Shown one piece after another: positions 35,088 to 45,758 of a stretch of DNA of 64,000 nucleotides (the first letter of the stretch is position 1; every line of letters begins with the position of its first letter). Source of the DNA: Akanthomyces muscarius (lineage: Eukaryota > Ascomycota > Sordariomycetes > Hypocreales > Cordycipitaceae); assembly GCF_028009165.1 (NCBI RefSeq), contig NC_079242.1, positions 2,976,001-3,040,000 on the forward strand. Direction: 5' to 3'. The notes under the pieces were generated by a model. The model ran no database searches. It was not told the origin of the DNA and saw nothing but the letters and a program-made list of their open reading frames with translations. The position numbers and the translations under genes are program-made.

Positions 35088-35501
35088 ATGAAGTTCACCA
35101 TCACCGCCATTACCGCCGCCCTGGCCTCCACCGTCAGTGCCATGGACCTGTCCTCCCTCTCACAGAGGGCAGACGAAGCTGAAGACGGCAGCGTCTACGC
35201 CAAGGTTACCGCTATCAACCACAACCTTTCCGGCAACACGACTCCCGACAAAGAGCTCGAGATCCCCTTAGGCACCCTCTTCCACGTTGACGATACGCCC
35301 ATCACCGAGCTCCAGCTGAAAGGGGCGGGTGCTACAGTCCCAGACCTGCCAGAGGTTAACGTGTCCAAGATTACGTGTCAGCGGTACAACGACCAATACG
35401 GCACGCGGGTCGGCAGCGCACCATTCACCGCTGAATCTCCAGCTTTGATCAGCACCAATGCAGTTGAATTTGGGTGGGTGCTTTGTTATATTCATGCGTA
35501 G
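35088..35501 (+). CDS. Small secreted protein, two cysteines
   Basis: Single exon, 137 aa. Signal peptide at 1-18 (MKFTITAITAALASTVSA). The mature part is rich in Thr/Pro/Glu, has three possible N-glycosylation sites (NLS, NTT, NVS) and only two Cys (97 and 133), able to form one disulfide. The 5' leader matches a standard fungal start (caccATGAAG). I do not recognise the family. It lies 335 bp downstream of the HisRS gene on the same strand. An additional 3' exon cannot be excluded because the frame ends soon after a GTGGGT-like donor near 35471. Confidence 0.7.
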   Translation: MKFTITAITAALASTVSAMDLSSLSQRADEAEDGSVYAKVTAINHNLSGNTTPDKELEIPLGTLFHVDDTPITELQLKGAGATVPDLPEVNVSKITCQRYNDQYGTRVGSAPFTAESPALISTNAVEFGWVLCYIHA

Positions 35502-36176
35502 GGCAAAGGGGGAGTGTGGGCCAGATATTGCGTCCCGAAGAATATTCTTCGACTGCCAAAGGAGATCAATTACAAGGCAATGCTGTAGCTAGAACAATTA
35601 AATAGTTAATGCGCATATATTTTCATTACCAAGAATATACAGGCAACCGTATGATGCTCTTTGACATGATTGAGTAGCGGGGAAGAGTGACATTTGCCTC
35701 TGGCTCTCTGTCTAAACTTGATGAACATTACCGCTAGGTAGAGGTTGTGATTTCAGCGGCCTCGTTGTATTTATTACGCTCTTCCAGCTCTATATAGTCT
35801 GACACTGGGCTCTTAGTGCTGGCAGCGGCTCAAGCATTCCGCGGCCTGCCCTGGACAGTTCAAGGGCTGCATCGGGCTGTCGAAACAATCTGTTCGGTCG
35901 GGAATCCTTCCTTCTTCTAGCACAACATCGATCTAACTGTGGCGAGCCGCAGTGAGTGGTGTCGTCAGATTCAATTTGTAAAGAAGCCGTTTCTGACGGG
36001 TGATGCAAAGGCAGAAAGCGGGCAACAGAGGAAAAGGGCACCTCGCAGTGGTAATTCTTAGCATCTATTACAGGCGTTTCTGTGGTGGTACAGGTACGCG
36101 GCGTCGCTGCTGCCGAGAATGGCGGTCTGTCTTCCACACCTTGTAACTAAAATAAACTAAAATCTCTTACGGCACT
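35502..36176. other. Intergenic, convergent 3' ends
   Basis: 3' UTRs of the secreted-protein gene and the MFS transporter gene. A GCTAGGTAG motif lies near 35733. Nothing else supported. Confidence 0.5.
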
Positions 36177-37736
36177 TTAGTGAATCGTTGTTTGCGCCTT
36201 TGGATGTTTGTTCAGTCGCACGGAGCATGTGATGACCAATGTTATGCAGAACAGAACGGTCGCGACGAAGAACGGCAGGGCCATCCACTTACCGCCGACA
36301 TCAAGACCCTTGTTAAAGACGACGGCGAGAATGGGACCAGCCCCGACCTCGCTCAGCAGCATGAAGACTGAGTAGGCCGTAAAGAGCATGGCGATATGCG
36401 CCGAGTCAACCATCTCTGAAATCATGCTGCGAAAGGCGAATTCATAGCCACCGCCGAGCTGGACAATCATCAAGCTGACGACAAAGAGGGCACTGCTACC
36501 AGCAGCAGTCAGACAGGCGCTTCCAACAATGACCACGCACAGGCTGCCGATGGTCATCCACCAGTCCTTGATGATGGGCGCCAGCTTGAACCTTTTCAGC
36601 AAGACCTGGCTGATGGCGGGAAGCACCGCCGCCGTGAGCACAAGGCTGACGGTTCCCTTGATGGAGCGCAAGAAGGACGTCTCGGCCATAGTCCACCCGA
36701 AGCGTTTGGCGGCGTACTGCTGCTGCAGAATGCCGCCCGCGCTGCCCAGGGTCGTGAAGACGGTGCTGAAGAGCAAGAGGCCCAGCGTGGCATTGCTCAG
36801 GAAGATGACATTGGTGACCATCTTGGTCTGCGCGGTCACGCTCGAGACCAGCGGCTGTACGTCCCACCAGGCATGCTTCATCGCGCCGGCATCGTCTGCC
36901 TCCTGCTGCAAGGCATCCTGGCGCGCACGCCTAACCGCGGCGTCGCTGCGCGTCTCGGGGATCATGGCCGTCAGGACAAAGACGAGCAGCCAGACGGCGA
37001 CGCCGAGCCAGACGGCGAACCACGCGCCGCGCTGCATGGCAAAGTACGTAATGGGCCCGCCGAGGAGGGACGCCGCGTGGTTGGCGGCGCCGAGGGCGAG
37101 GATGGCGGTCGCGCGGTGCGCCTCGCTCGAAATGTCCGTCGCAATGGTGTAGAGCAGCGCGCCGTACGTCGACGCGCCGCCGCCGAGCAGGAAGAAGACG
37201 CCCTGCAGCCAGACGGCCCGCACGGGCAGCGCGTCCGGGAAGCTGTAGACAGCAATCTGCCAGCAGAACGACAGCAGCACGCCGAGGTTGGCGAGCTGCA
37301 GGATGCGCGTGCGGCCGTGCGTGTCGGCGGCGATGCCCCACGGCACGCCCGTCAGGATGCTCGGGATCAGCACAAAGGTGAGCTCCCAGCCGTTGACGAG
37401 TGCCAGCTCCGCCTGCACGGGGTTGCTCTTGCAGAGGGGGTCGTGGTCGAGGTCGAGGCTGGCGCCGGTGGAGGGCAGGGCGTCGCGGAACATGCGCCGG
37501 CAGATGAGGTTCTCGCGGATCTGCATGACGGGCGTCGTGGTCAGCGCGTCGCCGATGATGAGGCAGAAGAAGCACAGCAGGCACGGAATGGCGATGCGCA
37601 GCCGCTGCGCCGTGGTTCGGGTGTCGGCATCCTGATCGGTTGTTGTGCTGGTGCCGGTGGTGGCTTCTCCGGTGAGGTCGGCTGGTGGCAGAAGGGGGTC
37701 GCTTTCAGCAGCTGCGTGTCGCTCATCGTTGGCCAT
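36177..37736 (-). CDS. MFS transporter (SLC46/PCFT-like)
   Basis: Twelve-helix major facilitator, 519 aa, single exon. The cytosolic N-terminus is acidic (DPLLPPADLTGE). Helix 1 is IPCLLCFFCLIIGDALT, then an external loop with NLICRR and Cys-containing DPLCKSNPVQ as in proton-coupled folate transporter-like MFS proteins. The motif-A-like loop is WGIAADTHGRTR near helices 2-3. A central cytosolic loop (ETRSDAAVRRARQD) separates the halves, and helices continue to VATVLFCITLVITCS. The substrate cannot be read from the sequence. The frame is open upstream but without another ATG that fits; 37736 is preferred (gccATGGCC). The very high GC of the first half differs from the flanking non-coding DNA but matches other genes in the window. 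Confidence 0.86.
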   Translation of the reverse strand: MANDERHAAAESDPLLPPADLTGEATTGTSTTTDQDADTRTTAQRLRIAIPCLLCFFCLIIGDALTTTPVMQIRENLICRRMFRDALPSTGASLDLDHDPLCKSNPVQAELALVNGWELTFVLIPSILTGVPWGIAADTHGRTRILQLANLGVLLSFCWQIAVYSFPDALPVRAVWLQGVFFLLGGGASTYGALLYTIATDISSEAHRATAILALGAANHAASLLGGPITYFAMQRGAWFAVWLGVAVWLLVFVLTAMIPETRSDAAVRRARQDALQQEADDAGAMKHAWWDVQPLVSSVTAQTKMVTNVIFLSNATLGLLLFSTVFTTLGSAGGILQQQYAAKRFGWTMAETSFLRSIKGTVSLVLTAAVLPAISQVLLKRFKLAPIIKDWWMTIGSLCVVIVGSACLTAAGSSALFVVSLMIVQLGGGYEFAFRSMISEMVDSAHIAMLFTAYSVFMLLSEVGAGPILAVVFNKGLDVGGKWMALPFFVATVLFCITLVITCSVRLNKHPKAQTTIH

Positions 37737-38776
37737 GGCGCCCTTTTGCTGAACCAATACGAATGTCACCCAGTCTAGTGTTTGAGAATTTTGTCTGGCT
37801 GGGCTATTTATGAGCACATTGTTTTTAACAGCGAGAGGATCGTGTTCATTTTTTCTTCTTGGCGGCGACGGGGGGCAATGGATACTTATGAGCAAGTTTA
37901 CAACTACATCCACTTGTTCAAAAAGTAAGCCTCGCGTCGGAGAACGGCCAGTTCATGTCACTGATAAAAGACGGCAACGTTTGAAAATCAGCACTGGTAC
38001 GGCACCATGGCTACCGGGTTCGCTAACCGGGGGGCGCGCCCGGCGCATTTCCTTGGCGGGCTAGACTGGTCGTGGCTCGAGAAGCCACACAGTTTTGAGC
38101 CCAACGGACAGAGACTTGGAGTATGCAGGTGCAATCTGATGACGACTGCGAATTGCGTGGCATGCAAGATCTGATGGGCATGTTGGCGGTCGGGTAGCAT
38201 CTAGGCTGGGCGCAGGATCAGCCGGGCCAGGCTGAGTGCAGAATGCTGCACCGCTAGCCGCAGCCTCGTTGTTTAAAGTATGAGCTGTCCAGTATACACA
38301 ATAAACGGTATATTCCAAGATCCACGAATATTTACCAAACCAATTGGCTTCGTTACTTTAGCTTTGTCATGTACGAAGCCCAGTCGTATAACTCGATCTA
38401 CTTTTCTTTTCTCCCTTTCGATACACGGACCCGAGATTCTAGAATAATATTATATAAAAAAAGTACACAAAAACAAGTTTTGTTTTTTTCGTGGTTGGTA
38501 TTAACGCCGCGCTCATGCATTCATTAAGGCTTAACCGCAAAGCCTTTCCCTGGTGCTCTGCTCGCATGCCGGCAGTGGTAAGGAAGAGCAGCGGCATGCG
38601 CACCGGTTTGGAATGTCGTCGGTCTGCCCCTCAACCATGTCCATTCTCCGAATCCAACAAAAGGCGGTGCGCTAGTGTTGGGAGGTACTCGTAGGTATCG
38701 GAACTGACCTGCCGAAGGGTTGAGTCGCCGTTTTCGCCATTCGCAGTGTGCCGCTTGGATGTCTTGGTAGGCGAAT
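37737..38776. other. Intergenic region
   Basis: About 1 kb: promoter of the MFS gene and 3' end of the Rpb6 gene. No coding or RNA feature supported. Confidence 0.5.
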
Positions 38777-39461
38777 TTATTGGAGAAGTTCCTCGCAGGT
38801 CCAATCCTCGTAGCTGAGAAATTAGTGGTTAGTATTGCAGCTGGAGACGATAGGCAGAGGAAGAAACATACTAGCCATCCGGCAGGTAACGTCGCACAAT
38901 CAACGGAATCTTCTTTTCGCGAAGCTCCTTGATGGCGATTTGCAGAGGGTCTGTCTCGCCCTCCAAATCAACTAGCACCGGCGCATTCATGCTGCAATCA
39001 AGAATATGTTAGCTTTTGCCCAGCCGTGCGGTTCTCGCCATCCGTCCCTCGGCGTGCGTCGTCATACCTAATCTGCAGGGCGCGAGTGCCCAGGATACGT
39101 GCTCTCTCGTATTTCGTCATGTATGGTGTCGTATTGCGTTCCTCGTCGGGGATCTTCTTATCCTTGCTCGACTTGTCGGCCCGACTGGCATTGGCGGCCG
39201 CGGAAGGGTCGCCAGAGACGACGACATTGTCCTGCTCGTCGCCATTCTCCAGACCATCCTGCTCCTCGCCCTCGCCGACCTCAGGCTCGTAGAATTCGGT
39301 CACGTCTTCTTCGTCAAAGACATCGTCGCCTCTGCCGATTTCATTGCGTTAATACAAGACTGCAACATGAGAGAATGCCTCTGGCGCATGGAGCGCGAGG
39401 GCTGCGCAGGCGCATCTGCTTACCCGCCACCACCAACATCGTCATCGCCAAAGTCGGACAT
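38777..39461 (-). CDS. RPB6: RNA polymerases I, II and III subunit Rpb6 (RPABC2)
   Basis: Small shared subunit of all three nuclear RNA polymerases, stabilising the clamp. Four exons (39461-39424, 39331-39068, 38991-38872, 38813-38777) encode 152 aa. The N-terminal half is acidic. The conserved core is [20 protein letters not shown] at about 84-103, then [32 protein letters not shown] and the C-terminal [12 protein letters not shown]. The tiny last exon (11 codons and stop) is needed: without the final intron the frame would end right after LPDG, losing the conserved tail. All three introns are GT-AG. Confidence 0.95.
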
Positions 39462-39865
39462 TTCTGATGTTCCCTGTCGAAAGAAGAATACAAAATTGCC
39501 GTCGCCGAATCGCTAAGCCGCAGCCGAGGTTCGTTGTCGTAGAGGTGCAAGTAATCGCCGATGGGTTGCAGACGGCGGCTCACGAAAAATAGCACGGCTG
39601 GGCTCGCACAGTGATAGAGTTTTTCCGGCGCGCGTGCGACCTTCCAAGGCCAGCGCTCACAGCAGCCAACAAGCGCTGGAAACTGCACTGGGACGCTGGA
39701 GCCACTAATCTACTAGAAACCCACCGCAGTATCGTCACATCGATAAGCCCCACACAAACTTTTTCCAGACACCGCCTTAATCTTTTGCTGTTCTGCCATC
39801 TTCAATCCACCATTCAATCCAACGGTCCGTGTCCAAGCCCAGGTCTGGGACGTCATGAGCCCATT
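39462..39865. other. Divergent promoter region (Rpb6 and TFIIIA-like)
   Basis: About 400 bp shared between two divergent genes of the transcription machinery. No separate element identified. Confidence 0.5.
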
Positions 39866-41477
39866 ATGAACAAGAGAAGTGCGGAAACCGAGCTGCTGGA
39901 GGCATACCCCTCCAAGCGGTTGCACAATGACACTGTCGACAGCATATGTATGGCGTCAAAGTTGCTCAGAGTTTTCCGTCTTGCCAGCCACTGACTTCTT
40001 CCTCGCAGATCCCGTCATAGACGCCGCCGAAGACGATGTATCGACTGCGCAAACGCCGAGCTCCTTTGCCGGAGACCCAGACTCTCCCGTCACAGTCGCC
40101 ACGACGCCACGAGCCAAGTTCCCGTCCGACCTCAAGACCCTGCCGTGCACCTGGCCCGGCTGCCCAAAGACGTTTAACCGGCCGGCCCGCTTACGAGACC
40201 ACCTCAACTCGCACACAAACTCGCGGCCCTTCAAGTGCACGTACGAGGGCTGCGACAAGGACTACATCGAGGACAAGCACCTGAAGCAGCACGTCAAGGC
40301 GGTGCACACCAACGAGCGCAAGCACGTCTGCCAGCGCGAGGGCTGCGGCAAGAGCTTCGTCACCGGCACCCGGCTGAAGCGCCACCAGGCCGTCCACGAG
40401 GGCGCCGACCGCTTCCGCTGCGCCGACTGCGGGCAGAGCTTCCGCAAGAAGGAGACGCTGCACAAGCACGTCCTCAAGGAGCACAAGGGCGAGTCGCCGC
40501 ACCAGTGCGCCGAGCCCGGCTGCGACGCCAAGTTTGAGTCCAAGGGCGCCCTGAAGCGCCACCACCAGAAGATACACGGCGAGCTCAAGTTTTGGTGCAG
40601 CGAGTGCGCCCTGCAAATGGGGCCCGACGGGCTGGAGAAGCACGTAGGCTTCACTACGCACCCGCTGCTGCAGGCGCACATGAAGCTCGAGCACCAGGAC
40701 TGCATGTTTTGCGACTTCAAGTCCTCGTCCCAGGCGGAAATGGTGACGCACATCGACATGCACCACTCGGGCAAGACGGTCGACGATCGCCGCACGTTCC
40801 CCTGCGACCACGCCGGCTGCGTCAAGAGCTTCACCAAAAAGTCCAACTTGCGCGCGCACCAGCGCACCGCCCACGAGGGCTTCCGCTTCGTCTGCGGCGA
40901 GGTCGACCTCGCCGGCGCCGCCGGTCTCGACGGGTGGTCCAACGCCGACGGCTGCGGCGACAAGTTCTGCACAAAGGTCCGCCTCGAAGACCACGTCCGC
41001 TACATCCACCTGCGCCTGGAGCGGCCGCCCAAGTCTTGGGCGCCGCGGTCATCCGCCGATGCTGCTGCCTCGGACGACGAAGCGGAAGACCTCATTGACG
41101 AGATCTCCGGCGTGCAGATGCAGGCCAGGAAGCCCATTGTCTGCGCGCACTGCCCCCAGGCGTTTGCGCGCTACTACGACCTCGAGGCGCACGTGTCCGC
41201 CGTGCACACGGCTGCTTCCAATGCTGCCGCGATGGAGGAGCTCTTCGCCGAGAGTGCGAGCGGGCAAAACGGCTTCTTGGCAGGCGGTGGCGGCGACGGC
41301 ATGTTTGGCGGCGGTGCAGAGGACGAACGTGGCGACGACGAGGCCATCTTTGCGGCGGAAATGCACTATGAGCCCCCGCGGGACGAATGGCTGGACGACG
41401 AGGCGGGCATCATGCTGCTGGCGCGCAACTCGCCCGCGTTGGAAGCGCACATTGATCCTGCCCTGGGCGGTATATAG
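39866..41477 (+). CDS. C2H2 zinc-finger protein, TFIIIA-like
   Basis: Likely TFIIIA, the 5S rRNA gene initiation factor. Exons 39866-39947 and 40009-41477 (61-nt intron, CACTGAC branch site) encode 516 aa. Nine to ten C2H2 fingers run in tandem from about 75 to 445; clear ones are CTWPGCPKTFNRPARL, CTYEGCDKDYIEDKHL, CQREGCGKSFVTGTRL, CADCGQSFRKKETL, CAEPGCDAKFESKGAL and CDHAGCVKSFTKKSNL. The spacing and the shorter, irregular middle fingers (around CSECALQMG and CMFCDFKSSS) fit TFIIIA, with the long linker before the last finger (CAHCPQAFARYYDL). The C-terminal 90 residues are acidic and Gly-rich. Exon 1 encodes the short N-terminus with MNKRSAETELLEAYPSKR. Confidence 0.88.
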
Positions 41478-41893
41478 ACAGTCTTGTGGGAGAGGGGGGG
41501 TTCAACATCTTGGGGTGTCAGGTTCTTGACACATTTTACGACTAACAATGAAACAGACATGGCGGCATACAAGCACAGGCGTATTTGTGGGTTTACAAAA
41601 AGTTTTTTCTTCGGCCTTGGGTGGCTTATTATATATACATCGTCTGTTCTACAGACAGAAAATAGCAACTTAATAACTTGATTTACTTATTGTATGCTCC
41701 ATTTGTGTTTGATGTAAAGCTACCGCCTGCTCCTTGATAATGATAAAGAAGGTGGCACAGTCTATGCTGATATCCCAGACGGGAACAAAGCCCCGATATG
41801 CAAGTTCGTATGCTAAAAAATACAAAAGATAAAAATGATTATAGTCTGCTTAAAAAAACTGGGCTTGCCAAGAAGGAGATTCGGCAACGCCGT
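41478..41893. other. Intergenic, convergent 3' ends
   Basis: AT-rich 3' UTR sequence of two converging genes. Nothing else seen. Confidence 0.55.
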
Positions 41894-43638
41894 TCAATGC
41901 GCCGCAAATAATGCGTTGGAAAGTCCCAGGATCGCCATGCCCAAGAATCCGAAAAACATGCACAGGTTGCGGTTGTGGTTCAGACTCAGGCCTTCGACAA
42001 ATAACTGCAGCGCCACGCTGACCATGATGCCCGACGTCGCAGCAAAGAGACATGCGTACGCGACAGCGTTGGGCTGCATATTGGTCCTGTTGGCGAGCTT
42101 GAACCACAGGGCCGCAATCCCGGCGCCAAACGGCTGAGACATGCCGCCCAGCAGGGCGGACCAGGCCATGGCCTTCCAGCGCGAGCCGAGGGCCATGTAA
42201 AGCGGCAGGCACATGGTGAAGCCCTCGGTGATGTTGTGCACGAAAAGCGCCATGAACACGTTGAAGCCCAGCTCCGGGTTGGCGTGGTTGGTCGCGTACG
42301 TGATGAAACCCTCGGGCAGCTTGTGCAGCGTAATGGCGATGGACGTCTGCAGGCCAATGGCGAGGAAAGCGTTTGTGGGGACGTGGTGATGGTGCTGCTG
42401 CGCCTCAACGTCCTCACCGTGGCTTGCAGCGTAGGAGCCGTGGTTGTGGCCGGCCTCGCTCACATGATCGTGGGCGTCTGCGTCGCTGGGCTGCCCCTCG
42501 TCATCCTCGTGTACACTTTCTACCGGGGGTCGCAGAGCACCGTCCCGCGACGCGGCACGGCTGGTGCGGTACATGGGACTCACGAGAGAGTCGGCGTAAT
42601 CGCGATCGGCGTCGAGGCTGGTCGAAATCTGTGGTGGATGAAAAGAGCCCATGGTGGTTCGTAGTCGGGTCTGTGATCTGCTAGCTTTCACGGCGCGGTA
42701 CGAGATATGCTTGAAGCACTCCTGGCCACAGGGGTCAGAGTAGCCGTAGCAGGAGCCCCCTTCATCGCACTGAGATTTGGTATCTTTAACAAAGGACATG
42801 ACGCGCTTCTGGACCTCGAGCATCGATGGTCTGCGGGGCCCGTCAACGTCCTCTGTTCTAGCACGGCCGCGACCGCGAAAGGGCGCAACGCTGTGTTTCG
42901 AGGCTGGTAGTAAAGGTGTCGTTTCGACAGCAGGGTCCTGAGTGTGCCCATTTGGTCCGTGCGAGTGGTGATGCGCCTGCGCATAGGGCGACGGTTGGCG
43001 CGGGCGTCTGCTTTGTGAGAAAGCAGACGACGCAGAGTTGTGAGGCTCGCCGTGGTGAGCGTGGTTATGGCCGTTAGGCTGGTGGCCGTCCTCGCCGTCG
43101 GGATGTGATGAGTCTTTATGAGTGTGGTCGCAGTCAACGACATGCGAGGGCATATACGAGTGCAAGAAGCGCGACACGGCCTGGATACCGAGGAAGCCGC
43201 CAATAAAGCAACCCATAATGAGGAGGCCGGCTTTTTGATCGTTCCAGTCCTCGCCTTTTAGGTAGTCTCTGGCCTCTGGCAGCATACTGTATAATGACGA
43301 AAACATCTGAACGGGATAAAATGTTAGCCAGAAGGAGCTGGGGGAGATCGTAGGGCCGGTGGCGAAACTTGCCATGACGCCAAAGCTTAGGCTGAGAGAG
43401 CAAGCCAGAAAGACATTGCTTTCTTGAATGCGAAAGTTGGATTTGCCAGGTAGCAGGCGAATGAGAAGATCGACGCAGACGACGCTGGCTCCAAAGACAC
43501 AGGCTGCGCGAGGGGGGTCAGTTTCGTGGTTCGTCCACCGGGGACTGGCGCAGGGAGGCAAGCAAACATACCGATGCCACTGATGATGCACAGAATCCAT
43601 CCGCGGACGTCGTTGTCGAGTCCGTTCGTGACGGCCAT
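41894..43638 (-). CDS. ZRT3: ZIP-family zinc transporter (Zrt3-like, vacuolar)
   Basis: Zinc exporter expected in the vacuolar membrane. Exons 43638-43572, 43503-43373 and 43306-41894 encode 536 aa. The 66-nt second intron begins with GC (ATG/GCAAGT) and ends GCTAAC...CAG; it has no in-frame stop, so retention would add 22 residues and give 558 aa. Splicing makes LSLSFGVMMFSSLYSMLPEA, matching the usual second helix. A very long cytosolic loop (about 130-390) is His-rich (HNHAHHGEPH, AHHHSHG, QHHHH) and contains a Cys cluster (CDEGGSCYGYSDPCGQEC). The ZIP signature helices are LHKLPEGFITYATNH and FVHNITEGFTMCLPLYMA. The last two helices are at the C-terminus. Confidence 0.9.
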
Positions 43639-45758
43639 GGTGGGCAGCGGGTGGCGCTCCGGGGGGCGCTTCCGACTCTTTTCTCAATTTTTGGCGGTCT
43701 GTCTAGCAGCACGAAGATGTTGGCGAAACGCGTAGGAGGGTGGATGATGCGTCGACCGTAGTGCGGTCTATTCCAAGGGCAGCCGGAAGAGGAAGTAGCG
43801 ACGAGAGCTGAGAACGACAGTGACGGAAAAAAAAACGGCACCAGGAATGATGATCAGTTTAAGCCTCAGATCTGGGCTCTGGGGGAGAAAAGATTCCGGC
43901 GCCAGTCCTTTTGATAAAGTGGAATCACGCCGTGCGTCAGTTGTGCGTGGCTGCCGCGACCTTGCGTGGGTTGCTGACCTTTGTGATGCTAATAGCAATG
44001 CAGGTGGTGCTCCTAGTCTAGGAACCTTGATGGCTCAAGGGCGCAGCGTCTGGTGTTCGCCCGATTTTTTCGGGGGCCATTTTAGCGTCGCAGCTGGAGG
44101 CCGCATTCACCGCTTGTACCTGCCTATTCTTTAGCTAGAGGACTAACGCGTATCTTGGACAAAGAGTACTTTGATCCGCTCCCCACATGTCATGATGCAT
44201 ACATACCAGGAGGTAAAAGAGCTTTTATAAACTTAAAACAGCTTGTACTGTTGTGCCAATACAAAGACTATGTCCCTGTGTGAGGATTCGACGCATTACT
44301 GTAGAAACTTTAGACGAAGGTTTCTTTTACAAAGATTCCAACATTACGTTCATATGAGTTGACACGATAGTTGTCATGTTGGTGAAGTTTGTTTGGGTGA
44401 CACACACGAGTGGCACCATCAGCCGTTGTACAACCGGTCGCACTGCAATAGAATAGAGGAAGTTTGTGTTTTATGAGTTTCATTTACTGAATAGTGTCAC
44501 ACACATCCATATCTCTATATATATGTATTATATATTATCCCCATTTCAGATCTCCACAGTCTCACATACAGACGACACGCAAATTGGGAGTGAAATACCT
44601 TTCTAGGCTTTTGAGTAGCATACAGAACTTCAAAATCAATGACAGTTCTTTACACACTACAGCTTCTTTTTCCACTGATTCGTTAGACTCAGAACGTGCT
44701 GTGGCGATCCTGACACTCCGTCCGTACATCAAAGAGCTGGTCTTTGTTGGCGTCGGGCTGCGAGACTGCCTCGGAGAGTAGGTGGCTAACGTTGTCAAAG
44801 AATCTTTGACTATCTCCTGGGTATGACTAAAGTCGAAATGTTGCTGCGCCAGAGGACGTGGTGAGAGAAGCCGCACCGACTTGTCTCACTCGATAAGAGC
44901 CAGTGTTGACAACTTGTCAATCATGTCGGACGGACGGGACGCCTGAGCTGGTCCTGGGTATATTAACTTGATATTTATAGCTCACAGAGGCCCACTAACC
45001 GAGCCGCAGTTCCGATAACAATTCTTAGTCCCTAAACAGTTCAAATAGCGCTTGGGGGATGAAGTCTGGTGCAACATGGCACACGACACCCAGCAAGTTT
45101 TCGCAGCCACCAAACAGAAAAGGCAGCTGTCAAGTTATAGTTGGATTTCTTTTTCTGTGTATTCCTGCGCCATCCATTCTATCCCTCGATTTTAAGTCCC
45201 CATAACCCCAGAAGACTTCTCAAGCGCCGGGATTAGCCCAAGAGGAAGACAAGACAACACCAACAAGCCGCGAAATGTGACGGGGAATGTAGTAACAACA
45301 TGCTCATCATCCCAGGTTTCAAGCCAAATTGAGACTGGTTATTACCCAATGAAAACCGCAAGAGTAGCAAGCGACATATTTCTCAAGAGAGTGCTCCCCT
45401 CAGTTCTTGTACGACCTGAGGCCCGCTGGGGGAACGCTGCCTGACCGAGCCCACTCGAATTCGGGAACAAAATAAATTGCTTACAATTTCTACTTATGAG
45501 AACCGTGCGTCGAAGCATCACCGGCGTTTGCTATAGTGGTTTTCTCGTTTGCTTATCAGCTCAGGGTGTAGGCCAGGCGTAGCGCCACGCTTATAAGAAA
45601 AACCCGTCCCCCGCACTTGATGCCCATCAACTCGTCTCTATTTCGTTCTCCAGCAAGTAAGAGACGCAATTTTCATTCATCTGAATCAGATTCTTACTTT
45701 ACAACGGCGGCGGCACTTGTTACTCTTTTGCCACCTTGTGTTTCCAGTGAGCGTAAAC
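43639..45758. other. Divergent intergenic region, about 2.1 kb
   Basis: Holds the promoters of the zinc transporter and the isochorismatase-fold gene. A weak two-exon minus-strand frame (44924-44562) is discussed in the findings; it is not called as a gene. A CT-rich stretch with AG dinucleotides lies just before 45758 and could hide a leader intron. Confidence 0.5.

Noticed and set aside
36873..37778. 301-codon frame antisense to the MFS transporter
   Set aside because: Same GC3-shadow effect; Arg/Gly/Glu-rich with no pattern.
40191..41009. 272-codon frame antisense to the zinc-finger gene
   Set aside because: It is the mirror of GC-rich codons of the TFIIIA-like gene, whose fingers are unmistakable on the other strand.
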